A DNA stretch of 64,000 bases from Bradyrhizobium diazoefficiens. GTDB lineage: Bacteria; Pseudomonadota; Alphaproteobacteria; Rhizobiales; Xanthobacteraceae. Positions within the stretch are counted from its first letter, which is position 1. Each line of letters begins with the position of its first letter. Below the pieces are notes generated by a model, which worked only from the letters and a program-made list of their open reading frames with translations, was not told where the DNA came from and made no database searches. The stretch covers positions 1 to 64,000 of the forward strand of contig NZ_JAFCJJ010000007.1 in assembly GCF_018131015.1 (NCBI RefSeq), written 5' to 3'. Below, piece by piece: positions 43,138-51,999 of this stretch. Made by a program: the position numbers and the translations under genes.

Positions 43138-44067
43138 ATGCTTCGCGTCGTCGTCCTGGGCGCCGGGGCCGGCGGCGGAGTCCCGCAATGGAATTGCGGC
43201 TGCGAGGGCTGCCGGGCGGCCCGTACCAATGGTCATGACCTCCTGAGGACGCAGGCCTCGGTCGCCTTCAGCGGCGATGGCGAGCATTGGTTCCTGATCA
43301 ACGCCTCCCCCGACCTTCGCCAGCAATTGAACGCGACGCCGCAGTTGCACCCCAAGGCGGGCGCGCTGCGCCACACGCCAATCGCCGGCGTGATCCTGAC
43401 CAACAGCGAGGTCGATGCTGTCGCGGGCCTGCTCTCGATGCGCGAGGGCTCGCCCTTCACCGTCTATGCCCATGAGAAGGTGCTGGCGATCCTGGCCAGC
43501 AACAGCATCTTCAACGTGCTGAACGACAAGACCGTCAGGCGCCAGCCGATCGGCCTCAGCGAACCGTTCGAGCCGCGATTGTCCGACGGCGCGCACTCGG
43601 GGCTGGAGGTGCTGCCGTTCGCCGTGCCCGGAAAGTCGGCCTGGTATCTCGAAGGCAAGGCGCATCCCGGCGGCGAGAGCAGCGACGGCGACACGCTCGG
43701 CCTGAAGGTCACCGACAAGGCGACGGCCAAGTGCTTCTATTTCATCGCCGCCTGCGCCGAGGTCACCGACGCGCTCAAGGCCGAGATCGACGGCGCCGCG
43801 CTGGTGTTCTTCGACGGAACGGTCTGGCGGGACGACGAGATGATCAGGGCCGGGCTCGGCCACAAGACCGGCAGGAGCATGGGCCATATCGCGATGTCCG
43901 GCGACGACGGCGCCATCGCGCGGCTCGCCGACCTCAATATCGACAGGAAGATTTTTTTGCATATCAATAACTCGAACCCGGCGCTGCTGCCCGGCTCGAA
44001 CGAGCGCCAGCAAGCCGAGGCGGCGGGCTGGCAGATACCCGCCGACGGAACGGAGATCGTGCTGTGA
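43138..44067 (+). CDS. pqqB: PQQ biosynthesis protein PqqB
   Basis: 309 aa, metallo-beta-lactamase fold, cytoplasmic; acts in PQQ assembly, with an oxidase/hydroxylase role on the diamino-acid intermediate proposed. Hallmarks: MLRVVVLGAGAGGGVPQWNC with the CGCEGC zinc knuckle, INASPDLRQQL, ILTNSEVDAVAGLLSMREG and the C-terminal KIFLHINNSNPALLPGS. Start follows CAGGAGACGAATT. TGA overlaps the GTG start of pqqC. Confidence 0.96.
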   Translation: MLRVVVLGAGAGGGVPQWNCGCEGCRAARTNGHDLLRTQASVAFSGDGEHWFLINASPDLRQQLNATPQLHPKAGALRHTPIAGVILTNSEVDAVAGLLSMREGSPFTVYAHEKVLAILASNSIFNVLNDKTVRRQPIGLSEPFEPRLSDGAHSGLEVLPFAVPGKSAWYLEGKAHPGGESSDGDTLGLKVTDKATAKCFYFIAACAEVTDALKAEIDGAALVFFDGTVWRDDEMIRAGLGHKTGRSMGHIAMSGDDGAIARLADLNIDRKIFLHINNSNPALLPGSNERQQAEAAGWQIPADGTEIVL

Positions 44068-44843
44068 ATGCCGCGTCAATGACTGGAATGACCGCGCTCT
44101 CGATCGGCAAGGATTTGCGGCTCAACTCGGCCGAGGAGCTCGAGGCGACGCTGCGCCATATCGGGGCGACGCGCTATCACAGCCTGCATCCGTTCCACAA
44201 GCTGCTGCACGGCGGCAAGCTGAACAAGGGCCAGGTCCAGGCCTGGGCGCTCAACCGCTACTATTACCAGAGCACGATCCCGATCAAGGACGCGGTGGTG
44301 ATCTCGCGCTTCCGCGACCGCACCACGCGGCTGGAATGGCGCCACCGCATCGAGGACCATGACGGCGACGTCGACTCTGAAGGCGGCATCGAGCGCTGGC
44401 TGAAGCTGACCGAGGGCCTCGGGCTCGACACGGCCTATGTGGAATCGACCGAGGGCATCCTGCCGGCGACCCGCTTCGCGGTAGAGGCTTATGTCCACTA
44501 TTGCCGCGAAAAGAGCCCGCTGGAGGCGATCGCCTCCTCGCTCACCGAATTGTTCGCGCCGAACCTGCATGAGGAGCGCATCTCCGGGATGCTGGCGCAT
44601 TACGACTTCGTCAATCCTGATATCATGAGCTACTTCAAGCGCCGCCTGGCGCAGGCGCCGCGCGATGCCGGTTTCGCGCTCGACTACGTCAAGGCGCACG
44701 CCACGACGCCGGAGCAGCGCGCGCAGGTCTGCAACGCGCTGATCTTCAAGACCAACGTGTTGTGGGTGCAGCTCGATGCGCTCCAGCACGCCTATGTCGA
44801 GGGCCACATTCCGCCGGGCGCGTTCGTGCCCAAAGCGAGCTAG
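44064..44843 (+). CDS. pqqC: Pyrroloquinoline-quinone synthase PqqC
   Basis: 259 aa with GTG start (or 254 aa from ATG 44079). Cofactor-free oxidase that performs the final ring closure and eight-electron oxidation to PQQ. All-helical TenA-like fold; motifs YHSLHPFHKLLHGGKL, QVQAWALNRYYYQ, HDGDVDSEGGIERWLKL and FAPNLHEERISGMLAHYDF. The GTGA overlap with pqqB implies translational coupling. Cytoplasmic. Confidence 0.96.
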   Translation: MNAASMTGMTALSIGKDLRLNSAEELEATLRHIGATRYHSLHPFHKLLHGGKLNKGQVQAWALNRYYYQSTIPIKDAVVISRFRDRTTRLEWRHRIEDHDGDVDSEGGIERWLKLTEGLGLDTAYVESTEGILPATRFAVEAYVHYCREKSPLEAIASSLTELFAPNLHEERISGMLAHYDFVNPDIMSYFKRRLAQAPRDAGFALDYVKAHATTPEQRAQVCNALIFKTNVLWVQLDALQHAYVEGHIPPGAFVPKAS

Positions 44844-44854
44844 GGAATAGAGCC

Positions 44855-45166
44855 ATGGCCGGGCCGCGGAACATCAGCGTCAGCGAGGCAAGCCGCCCCG
44901 TGCTGCCGCGGCACACCAGGCTGAAATATGACGAGACGCGGCAGGTCTGGGTGATCCTGGCACCGGAACGGGTGCTGGCGCCGGACGAGATCGCGGTCGA
45001 GGTCTTGCAGCTCTGCAACGGCGAGCGCAATGTCGGCGACGTCGCGGACCAGCTCGCCGCGAAATACGCAGCGCCGCGCGAGGCGATCCTGGCCGACGTC
45101 ATCGCGATGCTGCAGGATCTCGCCGACAAGGGCTTCCTCACCGAGGCGAGGGAGAAGACGCCATGA
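44855..45166 (+). CDS. pqqD: PqqA-binding chaperone PqqD
   Basis: 103 aa, RRE-type fold; binds PqqA and presents it to PqqE. Motifs: RPVLPRHTRLKYDETRQVWVILAPE, LQLCNGERNVGDVADQLAAKY, and MLQDLADKGFL. Start ATG 44855 is 11 bp after pqqC; its TGA overlaps the ATG of pqqE (ATGA). Confidence 0.96.
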   Translation: MAGPRNISVSEASRPVLPRHTRLKYDETRQVWVILAPERVLAPDEIAVEVLQLCNGERNVGDVADQLAAKYAAPREAILADVIAMLQDLADKGFLTEAREKTP

Positions 45167-46356
45167 GCGATGTGCTCCCGACCATTCCGCCCGACGCGAG
45201 CGACAGCCTCGCCGTGCTGGAGAAGAGCCGCTCGACGGCGGAGACTTTTGGCATTCCGCTCGCCGTGCTGCTCGAGATCACCCATCGCTGCCCGCTGCAA
45301 TGCCCCTATTGCTCCAACCCGGTCGAGCTCGACCGTTCGGGCAAGGAGCTGACCACCGAGGAGTGGAAGAAGGTCCTGACCGAACTCGCCGAGATCGGCG
45401 TGCTGCAGGTGCATTTCTCCGGCGGCGAGCCGACGGCGCGCAAGGATCTCGTCGAGCTGGTCAGGCACGCCAACGATGCCGGGCTCTACACCAATTTGAT
45501 CACCTCGGCGGTGCTGCTGACGCGCGAAAAACTCAGCGATCTCGCGGACGCCGGCCTCTGCCACGTGCAGATCAGCTTCCAGGGGATCGAGGAAGGTCTC
45601 GCCGACCGCGTCGCCGGCTACAAGGGCGGGCATCGCAAGAAGCTCGAAGTCGCGAAATGGACGCGCGAGCTCGATTTGCCGCTCACGGTGAATGCGGTGA
45701 TGCACCGGCAGAACCTGCACCAGCTCCCCGACATCATCCAGATGGCGGTCGATCTCGACGCCGACCGGCTCGAGGTCGCCAATGTGCAATATTACGGCTG
45801 GGCCTTGAAGAACCGCGCCGCGCTGATGCCGACGGTGGCGCAGTTAGATGAGTGCACGCGCCTCGTCGAGGAGGCGCGCGAGCGGCTCAAGGGCCGGCTG
45901 ACGATCGACTACGTCGTGCCCGACTATTACGCGCTGCGGCCGAAGAAATGCATGGGCGGCTGGGGCCGGCAGTTCTTCAACATCTCCCCTAGCGGCAAGG
46001 TGCTGCCCTGCCATGCCGCCGAGAGCATCACCGGGCTCGACTTCTTATCGGTGCGGTCCAACCATTCGATCGCCTGGATCTGGCAGAACTCCGAGGCCTT
46101 CAACCGCTATCGCGGCACCGGCTGGATGAAGGAGCCGTGCAAATCTTGCGAATTCCGCGAGATCGATTTCGGCGGCTGCCGCTGCCAGGCCTTCGCGCTG
46201 ACCGGTGACGCCGCCAACACCGACCCGGCCTGCGCGCTATCGCCGCTGCACGAGACCATCTTCAAAGAGGCCGAGCGCGAGGCCGAGGGCGAGACCAGCC
46301 GCTTCCTCTACCGCAATTTCGCCGGCGGCACTCCGGAATCCGAGAATGGCGCCTGA
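45163..46356 (+). CDS. pqqE: PqqA peptide cyclase PqqE (radical SAM/SPASM)
   Basis: 397 aa. Radical-SAM cluster Cys43, Cys47, Cys50 in THRCPLQCPYC; SAM-binding GGEP in FSGGEPTAR; a SPASM domain from about 270 with Cys in LPCHAAE, CKSCEF, FGGCRCQAF and ACALSP for auxiliary clusters. It forms the Glu-Tyr carbon-carbon bond in PqqA. Overlaps pqqD by 4 bp and the iminopeptidase gene by 11 bp. Confidence 0.97.
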   Translation: MSDVLPTIPPDASDSLAVLEKSRSTAETFGIPLAVLLEITHRCPLQCPYCSNPVELDRSGKELTTEEWKKVLTELAEIGVLQVHFSGGEPTARKDLVELVRHANDAGLYTNLITSAVLLTREKLSDLADAGLCHVQISFQGIEEGLADRVAGYKGGHRKKLEVAKWTRELDLPLTVNAVMHRQNLHQLPDIIQMAVDLDADRLEVANVQYYGWALKNRAALMPTVAQLDECTRLVEEARERLKGRLTIDYVVPDYYALRPKKCMGGWGRQFFNISPSGKVLPCHAAESITGLDFLSVRSNHSIAWIWQNSEAFNRYRGTGWMKEPCKSCEFREIDFGGCRCQAFALTGDAANTDPACALSPLHETIFKEAEREAEGETSRFLYRNFAGGTPESENGA

Positions 46357-47332
46357 CGCCAACGCCACCGCATCCGCCAGGGGCGCCGACGCCTTCGCGC
46401 CGCTGACCTCCGAGATGCTCGACGTCGGCGACGGCTTCGAGCTCTATGTCGAGAGCGTCGGCCGCACTGAGGGCATCCCAGCGATCTATCTGCATGGCGG
46501 GCCCGGCAGCGGCTGCCAGCCGGATCATCGCCGGCTGTTCGATCCCGACCGCTTCTGTGCGGTGCTGTTCGACCAGCGCGGCTGCGGCCGCAGCCGGCCG
46601 AAGGGCTCGCGCGAACACAACACCACGTCCCATCTGATCGCGGACATGGAGACGATCCGCAAGAGGTTCGGCTTCGAACGCTGGATGGTGGTCGGCGGCT
46701 CCTGGGGCGCGACGCTGGCGCTGGCTTACGCCGAGGCCCATCCCGAACGCGTCTCCGGCATCGCGCTACGTGCGACCTTTCTCGGCACGCGCACTGAGGT
46801 TGAGACCGCCTTCACGGTGACGATGCCGCGATTCTATCCCGCGCTCTACGCCGATTTCCTCAGCGTGCTGCCCCCTAAGGAACACAAGCAGCCGGTGGAG
46901 GCCTATTGGCGCCGCATCCTCGATGCCGATCCGGCCGTGCATGGACCGGCGGCGCGGGCCTGGCACGACACCGAGCGCACCCTGTCCGAGCACAAGCCGG
47001 CAAAGACGCGCCTCGACCTCGCCTCGCTGAACGTCTGGCGCACCCTGCCCACGACGCCGTTCATGGAAGCGCATTATTTCATTCACGACAGCTTCATGAC
47101 CGAGAACCAGTTGCTGCGGAACGCAAGATCGCTCGCCGGCATTCCCGGCATTATCGTCCAGGGCCGCTACGATCTGTTGTGCCCGCCCGAGACATCAGAG
47201 GCGCTCGCGAAGGTTTGGCCGGGTTCCGAGATTCGCATCGTGGAAGAAGCCGGACATTCGCTCTATGATGCCGGCGTGAGGGACGCGGTGATGAAGTCGA
47301 TCGCCGACCTCGCGTCGAGGGCCGGGCGATAA
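46346..47332 (+). CDS. Proline iminopeptidase-like alpha/beta hydrolase
   Basis: 328 aa, cytoplasmic. Motifs: oxyanion HGGPGSGC, FDQRGCGRSRPKG, nucleophile Ser in VVGGSWGATLALAYAEAHPE, Asp in QGRYDLLCPP, His in EEAGHSLYDAG: the S33 prolyl aminopeptidase pattern. It removes N-terminal Pro from peptides. The start codon lies inside pqqE (11-bp overlap), so it belongs to the pqq operon. No pqqF/pqqG protease is in the operon, so it might trim the cross-linked peptide, but this is inference. Confidence 0.9.
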   Translation: MAPDANATASARGADAFAPLTSEMLDVGDGFELYVESVGRTEGIPAIYLHGGPGSGCQPDHRRLFDPDRFCAVLFDQRGCGRSRPKGSREHNTTSHLIADMETIRKRFGFERWMVVGGSWGATLALAYAEAHPERVSGIALRATFLGTRTEVETAFTVTMPRFYPALYADFLSVLPPKEHKQPVEAYWRRILDADPAVHGPAARAWHDTERTLSEHKPAKTRLDLASLNVWRTLPTTPFMEAHYFIHDSFMTENQLLRNARSLAGIPGIIVQGRYDLLCPPETSEALAKVWPGSEIRIVEEAGHSLYDAGVRDAVMKSIADLASRAGR

Positions 47333-47346
47333 GGGACTGCACGAAA

Positions 47347-48024
47347 ATGCCGCTTGCCGGAAATGGCATGCTGTTGACGTCGATGAACATCGACGAGGCC
47401 GACGAGGCCGAGTTCAACCGCTGGTACGATCGCGAGCACCTGGAAGAGCGCGTCGCGATCGAGGGATTTCTGGAGGCGCGGCGCTATGTCGCGCATGCCG
47501 CCAACCCAAAATATCTCTGCCTGTATTCGACCGCGACGCTGGAGGTGCTCGACAGTCCGGCCTACCGGGCGCGGCTCGCGAACCCCACTGACTGGTCGCG
47601 GCACACCATGGCCCGTTTCAGGAACATGCTCCGCGTGGTCGCGCGCATCACCGTCAGCAACGGCACCGGCCGCGGGGCCGCGCTCGGCGTGGTGCGGCTG
47701 CGGCCGACGCCCGACAAGGCCGCGCCATGGCGTGATGCGCTGCGAGAAAGACTGGCGCCGGAGCAGCATGACGGCATCATTTCCATGCACCTGATCGAGA
47801 GCGAACCTGAATTGTCGGGCCCTACCGCGGAGCTCCCGGCGGTGCGCAACGAAGGCGCGCGCGACTGGTTCGTGCTGATCGACGGCACGCGCGTCGGCGC
47901 GGTCTCGGCCGTCATCGCCGAGCGCTTCACCGGGCCGGCCGCCGCGCCCTTCCCGCTTCCGGTCTCGGTCGGCACCTATTCGCTGATGTGGGATCTTGCG
48001 AAGAGCGACATCGCGCGCGGCTGA
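47347..48024 (+). CDS. Hypothetical protein, possible dimeric alpha-beta barrel
   Basis: 225 aa, cytoplasmic. N-terminal stretch MLLTSMNIDEADEAEFNRWYDREHLEERV, then EARRYVA and YLCLYSTATLEVL, looks like an EthD/DabB-type alpha-beta barrel, repeated less clearly in the second half (AALGVVRLRPTPDKAAPWRDAL). Function unknown. It begins 14 bp after the iminopeptidase stop and may be the last gene of the pqq operon. Confidence 0.75.
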   Translation: MPLAGNGMLLTSMNIDEADEAEFNRWYDREHLEERVAIEGFLEARRYVAHAANPKYLCLYSTATLEVLDSPAYRARLANPTDWSRHTMARFRNMLRVVARITVSNGTGRGAALGVVRLRPTPDKAAPWRDALRERLAPEQHDGIISMHLIESEPELSGPTAELPAVRNEGARDWFVLIDGTRVGAVSAVIAERFTGPAAAPFPLPVSVGTYSLMWDLAKSDIARG

Positions 48025-48252
48025 CATCAGCCGCATGCTGCACCGCCACATTAACGGCGTTCAGTGCGTTAATGCTGTGCACGCGCAGCTCCCATGAAAG
48101 GCGGTGATCGCGCAATTTTGCCGTTGTACTCCGGAACGATTCCAATAAGCTAACCCAATGACGTCATTCAGAAACCAGATCGGCGCGCGTTAGCGTTCGC
48201 ACAGCTCAAGAAAAGGCCGCGGGGTCCTTGAGCCTGCGCGGACAGGGTAGGA

Positions 48253-50052
48253 ATGAAACCGACCGATATCGCGGCCCCCGACTACTTTCACAAGGTGGTC
48301 GATTGCCAGTGGGCCTGTCCCGCGCACACCCCGGTTCCCGAATACATCCGTCTGATCGCCCAGGGCCGCTACAGCGACGCCTACATGATCAATTGGAAAT
48401 CGAACGTGTTTCCCGGGATTTTGGGACGCACCTGCGATCGTCCATGCGAGCCGGCGTGCCGCCGCGGCCGCGTCGAGGAAACCCCGGTTGCGATCTGCCG
48501 CCTGAAGCGCGTCGCGGCCGACTTCAAGGACGACATCAAGCAGCGCCTGCCAAAACCCGCCCCGAAGAACGGCAAGCGCATCGCGCTGGTCGGCGGCGGC
48601 CCGGCCTCGCTGACGGTGGCGCGCGACCTCGTCCCGCTCGGCTATCACTGCACCGTGTTCGACGGCGATCCGGAAGCCGGCGGCATGATGCGCACCCAGA
48701 TCCCGAAATTCCGCCTGCCCAATTCGGTGATCGACGAGGAGACCGGCTACATCCTGGGCCTCGGCGTCGAGTTCAAGGGCGGCCACCGCATCGAGAGCAT
48801 GAAGGCGCTGCTCGCGGAGAAATACGACGCGATCTTCGTCGGCTCCGGCGCGCCGCGCGGCCGCGAGCTCGACATTCCCGGCCGGAAAGAGGCGGCCGCC
48901 AACATCCATATCGGCATCGAATGGCTGGCCAACGTGTCGTTCGGCCATACCGACAAGATCGGCAAGCGCGTCATCGTGCTCGGCGGCGGCAACACCGCGA
49001 TGGACTGCTGCCGCACCGCGCGCCGGCTCGGCGGCGAGAAGGTCACGGTGGTCGTGCGCTCCGGCTTCGAGGAGATGAAGGCCTCGCCCTGGGAGAAGGA
49101 AGACGCGCTCCACGAGGACATCCCGATCCTCAACTACATGGTGCCGGTGGCCTTCAAGCATGTCGCCGGCAAGCTCATCGGCGTCACCTTCCAGCACGTC
49201 AAGGCCGAATACGACGCCAAGGGCCGCCGCAATCTGGTGCCTTCGGGCGACCCCGATCAGACCATTCCTTGCGACGACGTGCTGGTCGCGGTCGGCCAGG
49301 AGAATGCCTTCCCCTGGATCGAGCAGGACTGCGGCATCGAGTTCGACAAGTGGCACATGCCCAAGGTCGATCAGAAGACCTTTGCCTCGACCAATCCGAA
49401 GGTGTTCTTCGGCGGCGACGCCGCGTTCGGCCCGAAGAACATCATCTGGGCGGTCGCGCATGGCCATGACGCCGCGCTGTCGATCCACAAGCTGCTGTCG
49501 GGCGAGGACATCGACGAGCGGCCGCTGCCGGAGGTGGAGGTCTCCTCGCAGAAGATGGGCATCCACGAATGGAGCTATGACAACGACATCTCCATCGACA
49601 AGCGCTTCAAGGTGCCGCATCGTGACAAGGTGGTCGCGCTGAAGGACATCCGCGCCGAGGTCGAGCTCGGCTACGACGTCAAGCTCGCGCTCGGCGAGGC
49701 GCATCGTTGCCTGAACTGCGACGTGCAGACCGTGTTCTCGACCTCGCTCTGTATCGAATGCGACGCCTGCGCCGACATCTGCCCGATGGATTGCATCACC
49801 TTCACTGACAATGGCGAGGAGAGCGATCTTCGCCAGCGCCTGAAGGCGCCCTCGCCGCATCCGGACCAGGACCTCTACGTGTCCTCAGACCTCAAGACCG
49901 GGCGCGTCATGGTCAAGGACGAGGACGTCTGCCTGCATTGCGGGCTGTGCGCCGAGCGTTGCCCCACCGGCGCCTGGGACATGCAAAAATACTTCATCGA
50001 GATGACTCACGCAGGTTCGACATGTCCGACAAAAAGCCGATCAGCAGCGTAA
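48253..50052 (+). CDS. GltD-like FAD/NAD(P) oxidoreductase subunit with [4Fe-4S] domains, KorC-like
   Basis: 599 aa. N-terminal [4Fe-4S] region with Cys in DCQWACPAHTPVPEY and RTCDRPCEPACRRGR, then a GltD-type flavoprotein core: FAD fold RIALVGGGPASLTVA, GGMMRTQIPKFRLP, NAD(P) fold RVIVLGGGNTAMDCCRTARRLG, and GDAAFGPKNIIWAVAHG. The C-terminus has two ferredoxin motifs, CIECDACADICPMDC and CLHCGLCAERCPTG. It passes electrons between NAD(P) and the 2-oxoacid oxidoreductase encoded downstream, overlapping its start by 31 bp. Size and make-up resemble the gamma subunit of 2-oxoglutarate:NADP+ oxidoreductase. Confidence 0.92.
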   Translation: MKPTDIAAPDYFHKVVDCQWACPAHTPVPEYIRLIAQGRYSDAYMINWKSNVFPGILGRTCDRPCEPACRRGRVEETPVAICRLKRVAADFKDDIKQRLPKPAPKNGKRIALVGGGPASLTVARDLVPLGYHCTVFDGDPEAGGMMRTQIPKFRLPNSVIDEETGYILGLGVEFKGGHRIESMKALLAEKYDAIFVGSGAPRGRELDIPGRKEAAANIHIGIEWLANVSFGHTDKIGKRVIVLGGGNTAMDCCRTARRLGGEKVTVVVRSGFEEMKASPWEKEDALHEDIPILNYMVPVAFKHVAGKLIGVTFQHVKAEYDAKGRRNLVPSGDPDQTIPCDDVLVAVGQENAFPWIEQDCGIEFDKWHMPKVDQKTFASTNPKVFFGGDAAFGPKNIIWAVAHGHDAALSIHKLLSGEDIDERPLPEVEVSSQKMGIHEWSYDNDISIDKRFKVPHRDKVVALKDIRAEVELGYDVKLALGEAHRCLNCDVQTVFSTSLCIECDACADICPMDCITFTDNGEESDLRQRLKAPSPHPDQDLYVSSDLKTGRVMVKDEDVCLHCGLCAERCPTGAWDMQKYFIEMTHAGSTCPTKSRSAA

Positions 50053-51869
50053 ACGACTTCGTCGTCCGCTTCGCCAACGTCAACGGATCGGGCTCGGCCA
50101 GCGCCAACGAGATGTTTGCGCGCGCGATCCTGCGCCATGGCGTGCCGGTGTCCCCGCGCAACATCTTCCCCTCCAACATCCAGGGCCTGCCGACCTGGTA
50201 CGAGGTGCGGGTGACGGAGGACGGCCATCTCGGCGCCCGCGGCGGTGTCGACATGATGGTGGCGATGAATCCTCAGACCTGGGACAAGGACGTCGCCGGC
50301 ATCGAGCCGGGCGGCTATCTGTTCTATGATTCCACCAAGCCGATGCCGTCGACGAAATTCCGCGACGACATCACCGTGATCGGCGTGCCGCTGACCGCAA
50401 TCACCAACTCGACCTATACCGATCCGCGCCAGCGCCAGCTGTTCAAGAACATCATCTATCTGGGCGCGCTCTCGGCGCTGCTCGACATGGACCCGAAGCT
50501 GATCGAGCAGCTGATCAGCGAGCAGTACAAGGGCAAGGAGAAGCTCCTGTCCTCCAACGTCCACGCGCTGCATCTGGGGCGCGACTGGGCGCTGCAGAAC
50601 CTGAAATGCCCGATCGGGCTGCGGGTGAAGAAATCCGACAGGGTCGGCGACCGCATCTTCATCGAGGGCAACAGCGCAGCCGCGCTCGGCGCCGTCTATG
50701 GCGGCGCGACGGTGTGCGCCTGGTATCCGATCACGCCGTCGTCCTCGGTGGCCGAAGCTTTCACCGCCCATTGCAAGAGGTACCGGCACGACGCCAAGAC
50801 GGGCAAGGCGAAATACGCGATCGTGCAGGGCGAGGACGAGCTGGCTTCGATCGGCATCGTCATCGGCGCGTCCTGGAACGGCGCGCGCGCCTTTACCGCG
50901 ACCTCCGGCCCCGGCATCTCGCTGATGACGGAGTTCATCGGCCTGTCCTACTTCGCCGAGATTCCGGCCGTGATCATGAACATCCAGCGCGCCGGCCCCT
51001 CGACGGGCATGCCGACCCGCACCCAGCAATGCGACATCATCGCCTGCGCCTATGCCTCGCATGGCGACACCAAGCACGTGCTGCTGTTCCCGGAAGATCC
51101 GGCCGAGGCCTTCGAGTTCGCGGCGGCCGCCTTCGATCTCGCCGAGCGGCTGCAGACCACGATCTTCCTGATGCTCGACCTCGACATCGGCATGAACCAC
51201 CGCCTCTGCCGTCCGCTGAAGTGGGACGATGCCAAGCAGTATGACCGCGGCAAGGTGATGACGGAAGAGATGCTGGAGGAAGGCCGCGACTTCGGCCGCT
51301 ATCTCGACGTCGACGGCGACGGCATCCCCTACCGCACCTATCCCGGCACGCATCCGACCAAGGGCTCGTACTTCACTCGCGGCACCTCGCGCGACCGTTA
51401 TGCGCGCTATTCCGAGGAAGGCTCGGTCTATGCCGACAACATGCAGCGCCTGGTGCGCAAGTTCGAGACCGCGCAGGACCTGGTGCCGCGGCCGCTGCAG
51501 GCCAACGCGGAACGGCCGACCAAATATGGCGTGATCTATTTCGGCTCGACCTCGCCGGCGATGGACGAGGCGATCGGGCTCCTGGAGGAACGCGGCCATC
51601 AGCTCGACCGCTTGCGCATCCGCGCCTTCCCGTTCCATTCGAGCGTGGCGAGCTTCCTCGCCGAGCACGATTTCGTCTACGTCGTCGAGCAGAACCGCGA
51701 CGGGCAGCTCCGCTCGCTGATCGTCAACGAGAACGGCATCGACCCGGTGCGCCTCATTCCGATCCTGCACTACGACGGCACACCGATCACCGCGCGCTTC
51801 ATCGCGAAAGCCATTGGCGACCACCAGGATCACCTCAAGGTGACCCCGCTCCGCAAGGCCGTGTCATGA
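50022..51869 (+). CDS. korA: 2-oxoacid:acceptor oxidoreductase, alpha subunit (KorA type)
   Basis: 615 aa. N-terminal gamma-type domain (about 16-195; VNGSGSASANEMFARAILRHG) fused to the pyruvate-ferredoxin-oxidoreductase pyrimidine-binding domain, with YPITPS at 235-240, ITPSSSVAEAF, QGEDELASIGIVIGASWNGARAFTATSGPG and QRAGPSTGMPT. Together with the beta subunit it oxidatively decarboxylates a 2-oxoacid, probably 2-oxoglutarate, using thiamine diphosphate. The 31-bp overlap with the flavoprotein gene indicates tight coupling; start ATG 50022 is the only one consistent with the family. Confidence 0.93.
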   Translation: MSDKKPISSVNDFVVRFANVNGSGSASANEMFARAILRHGVPVSPRNIFPSNIQGLPTWYEVRVTEDGHLGARGGVDMMVAMNPQTWDKDVAGIEPGGYLFYDSTKPMPSTKFRDDITVIGVPLTAITNSTYTDPRQRQLFKNIIYLGALSALLDMDPKLIEQLISEQYKGKEKLLSSNVHALHLGRDWALQNLKCPIGLRVKKSDRVGDRIFIEGNSAAALGAVYGGATVCAWYPITPSSSVAEAFTAHCKRYRHDAKTGKAKYAIVQGEDELASIGIVIGASWNGARAFTATSGPGISLMTEFIGLSYFAEIPAVIMNIQRAGPSTGMPTRTQQCDIIACAYASHGDTKHVLLFPEDPAEAFEFAAAAFDLAERLQTTIFLMLDLDIGMNHRLCRPLKWDDAKQYDRGKVMTEEMLEEGRDFGRYLDVDGDGIPYRTYPGTHPTKGSYFTRGTSRDRYARYSEEGSVYADNMQRLVRKFETAQDLVPRPLQANAERPTKYGVIYFGSTSPAMDEAIGLLEERGHQLDRLRIRAFPFHSSVASFLAEHDFVYVVEQNRDGQLRSLIVNENGIDPVRLIPILHYDGTPITARFIAKAIGDHQDHLKVTPLRKAVS

Positions 51870-51890
51870 CTTACGCGTCACTCTCTCCGT

Positions 51891-51976
51891 CGTCATGCCC
51901 GGGCTTGACCCGGGCATCCACGCCTTTCTTCTTCCCGGCCAAGACGTGGATGGCCGGGTCAAGCCCGGCCATGACG
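51891..51976. repeat. Palindromic repeat within the Kor operon, family F
   Basis: About 86 bp; CGTCATGCCCGGGCTTGACC at the left pairs with GGTCAAGCCCGGCCATGACG at the right, each with internal self-complementarity. It fills the 130-bp gap between korA and korB. Confidence 0.9.
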
Positions 51977-51999
51977 GGCTTGGAATCACAGGTGCTCTG

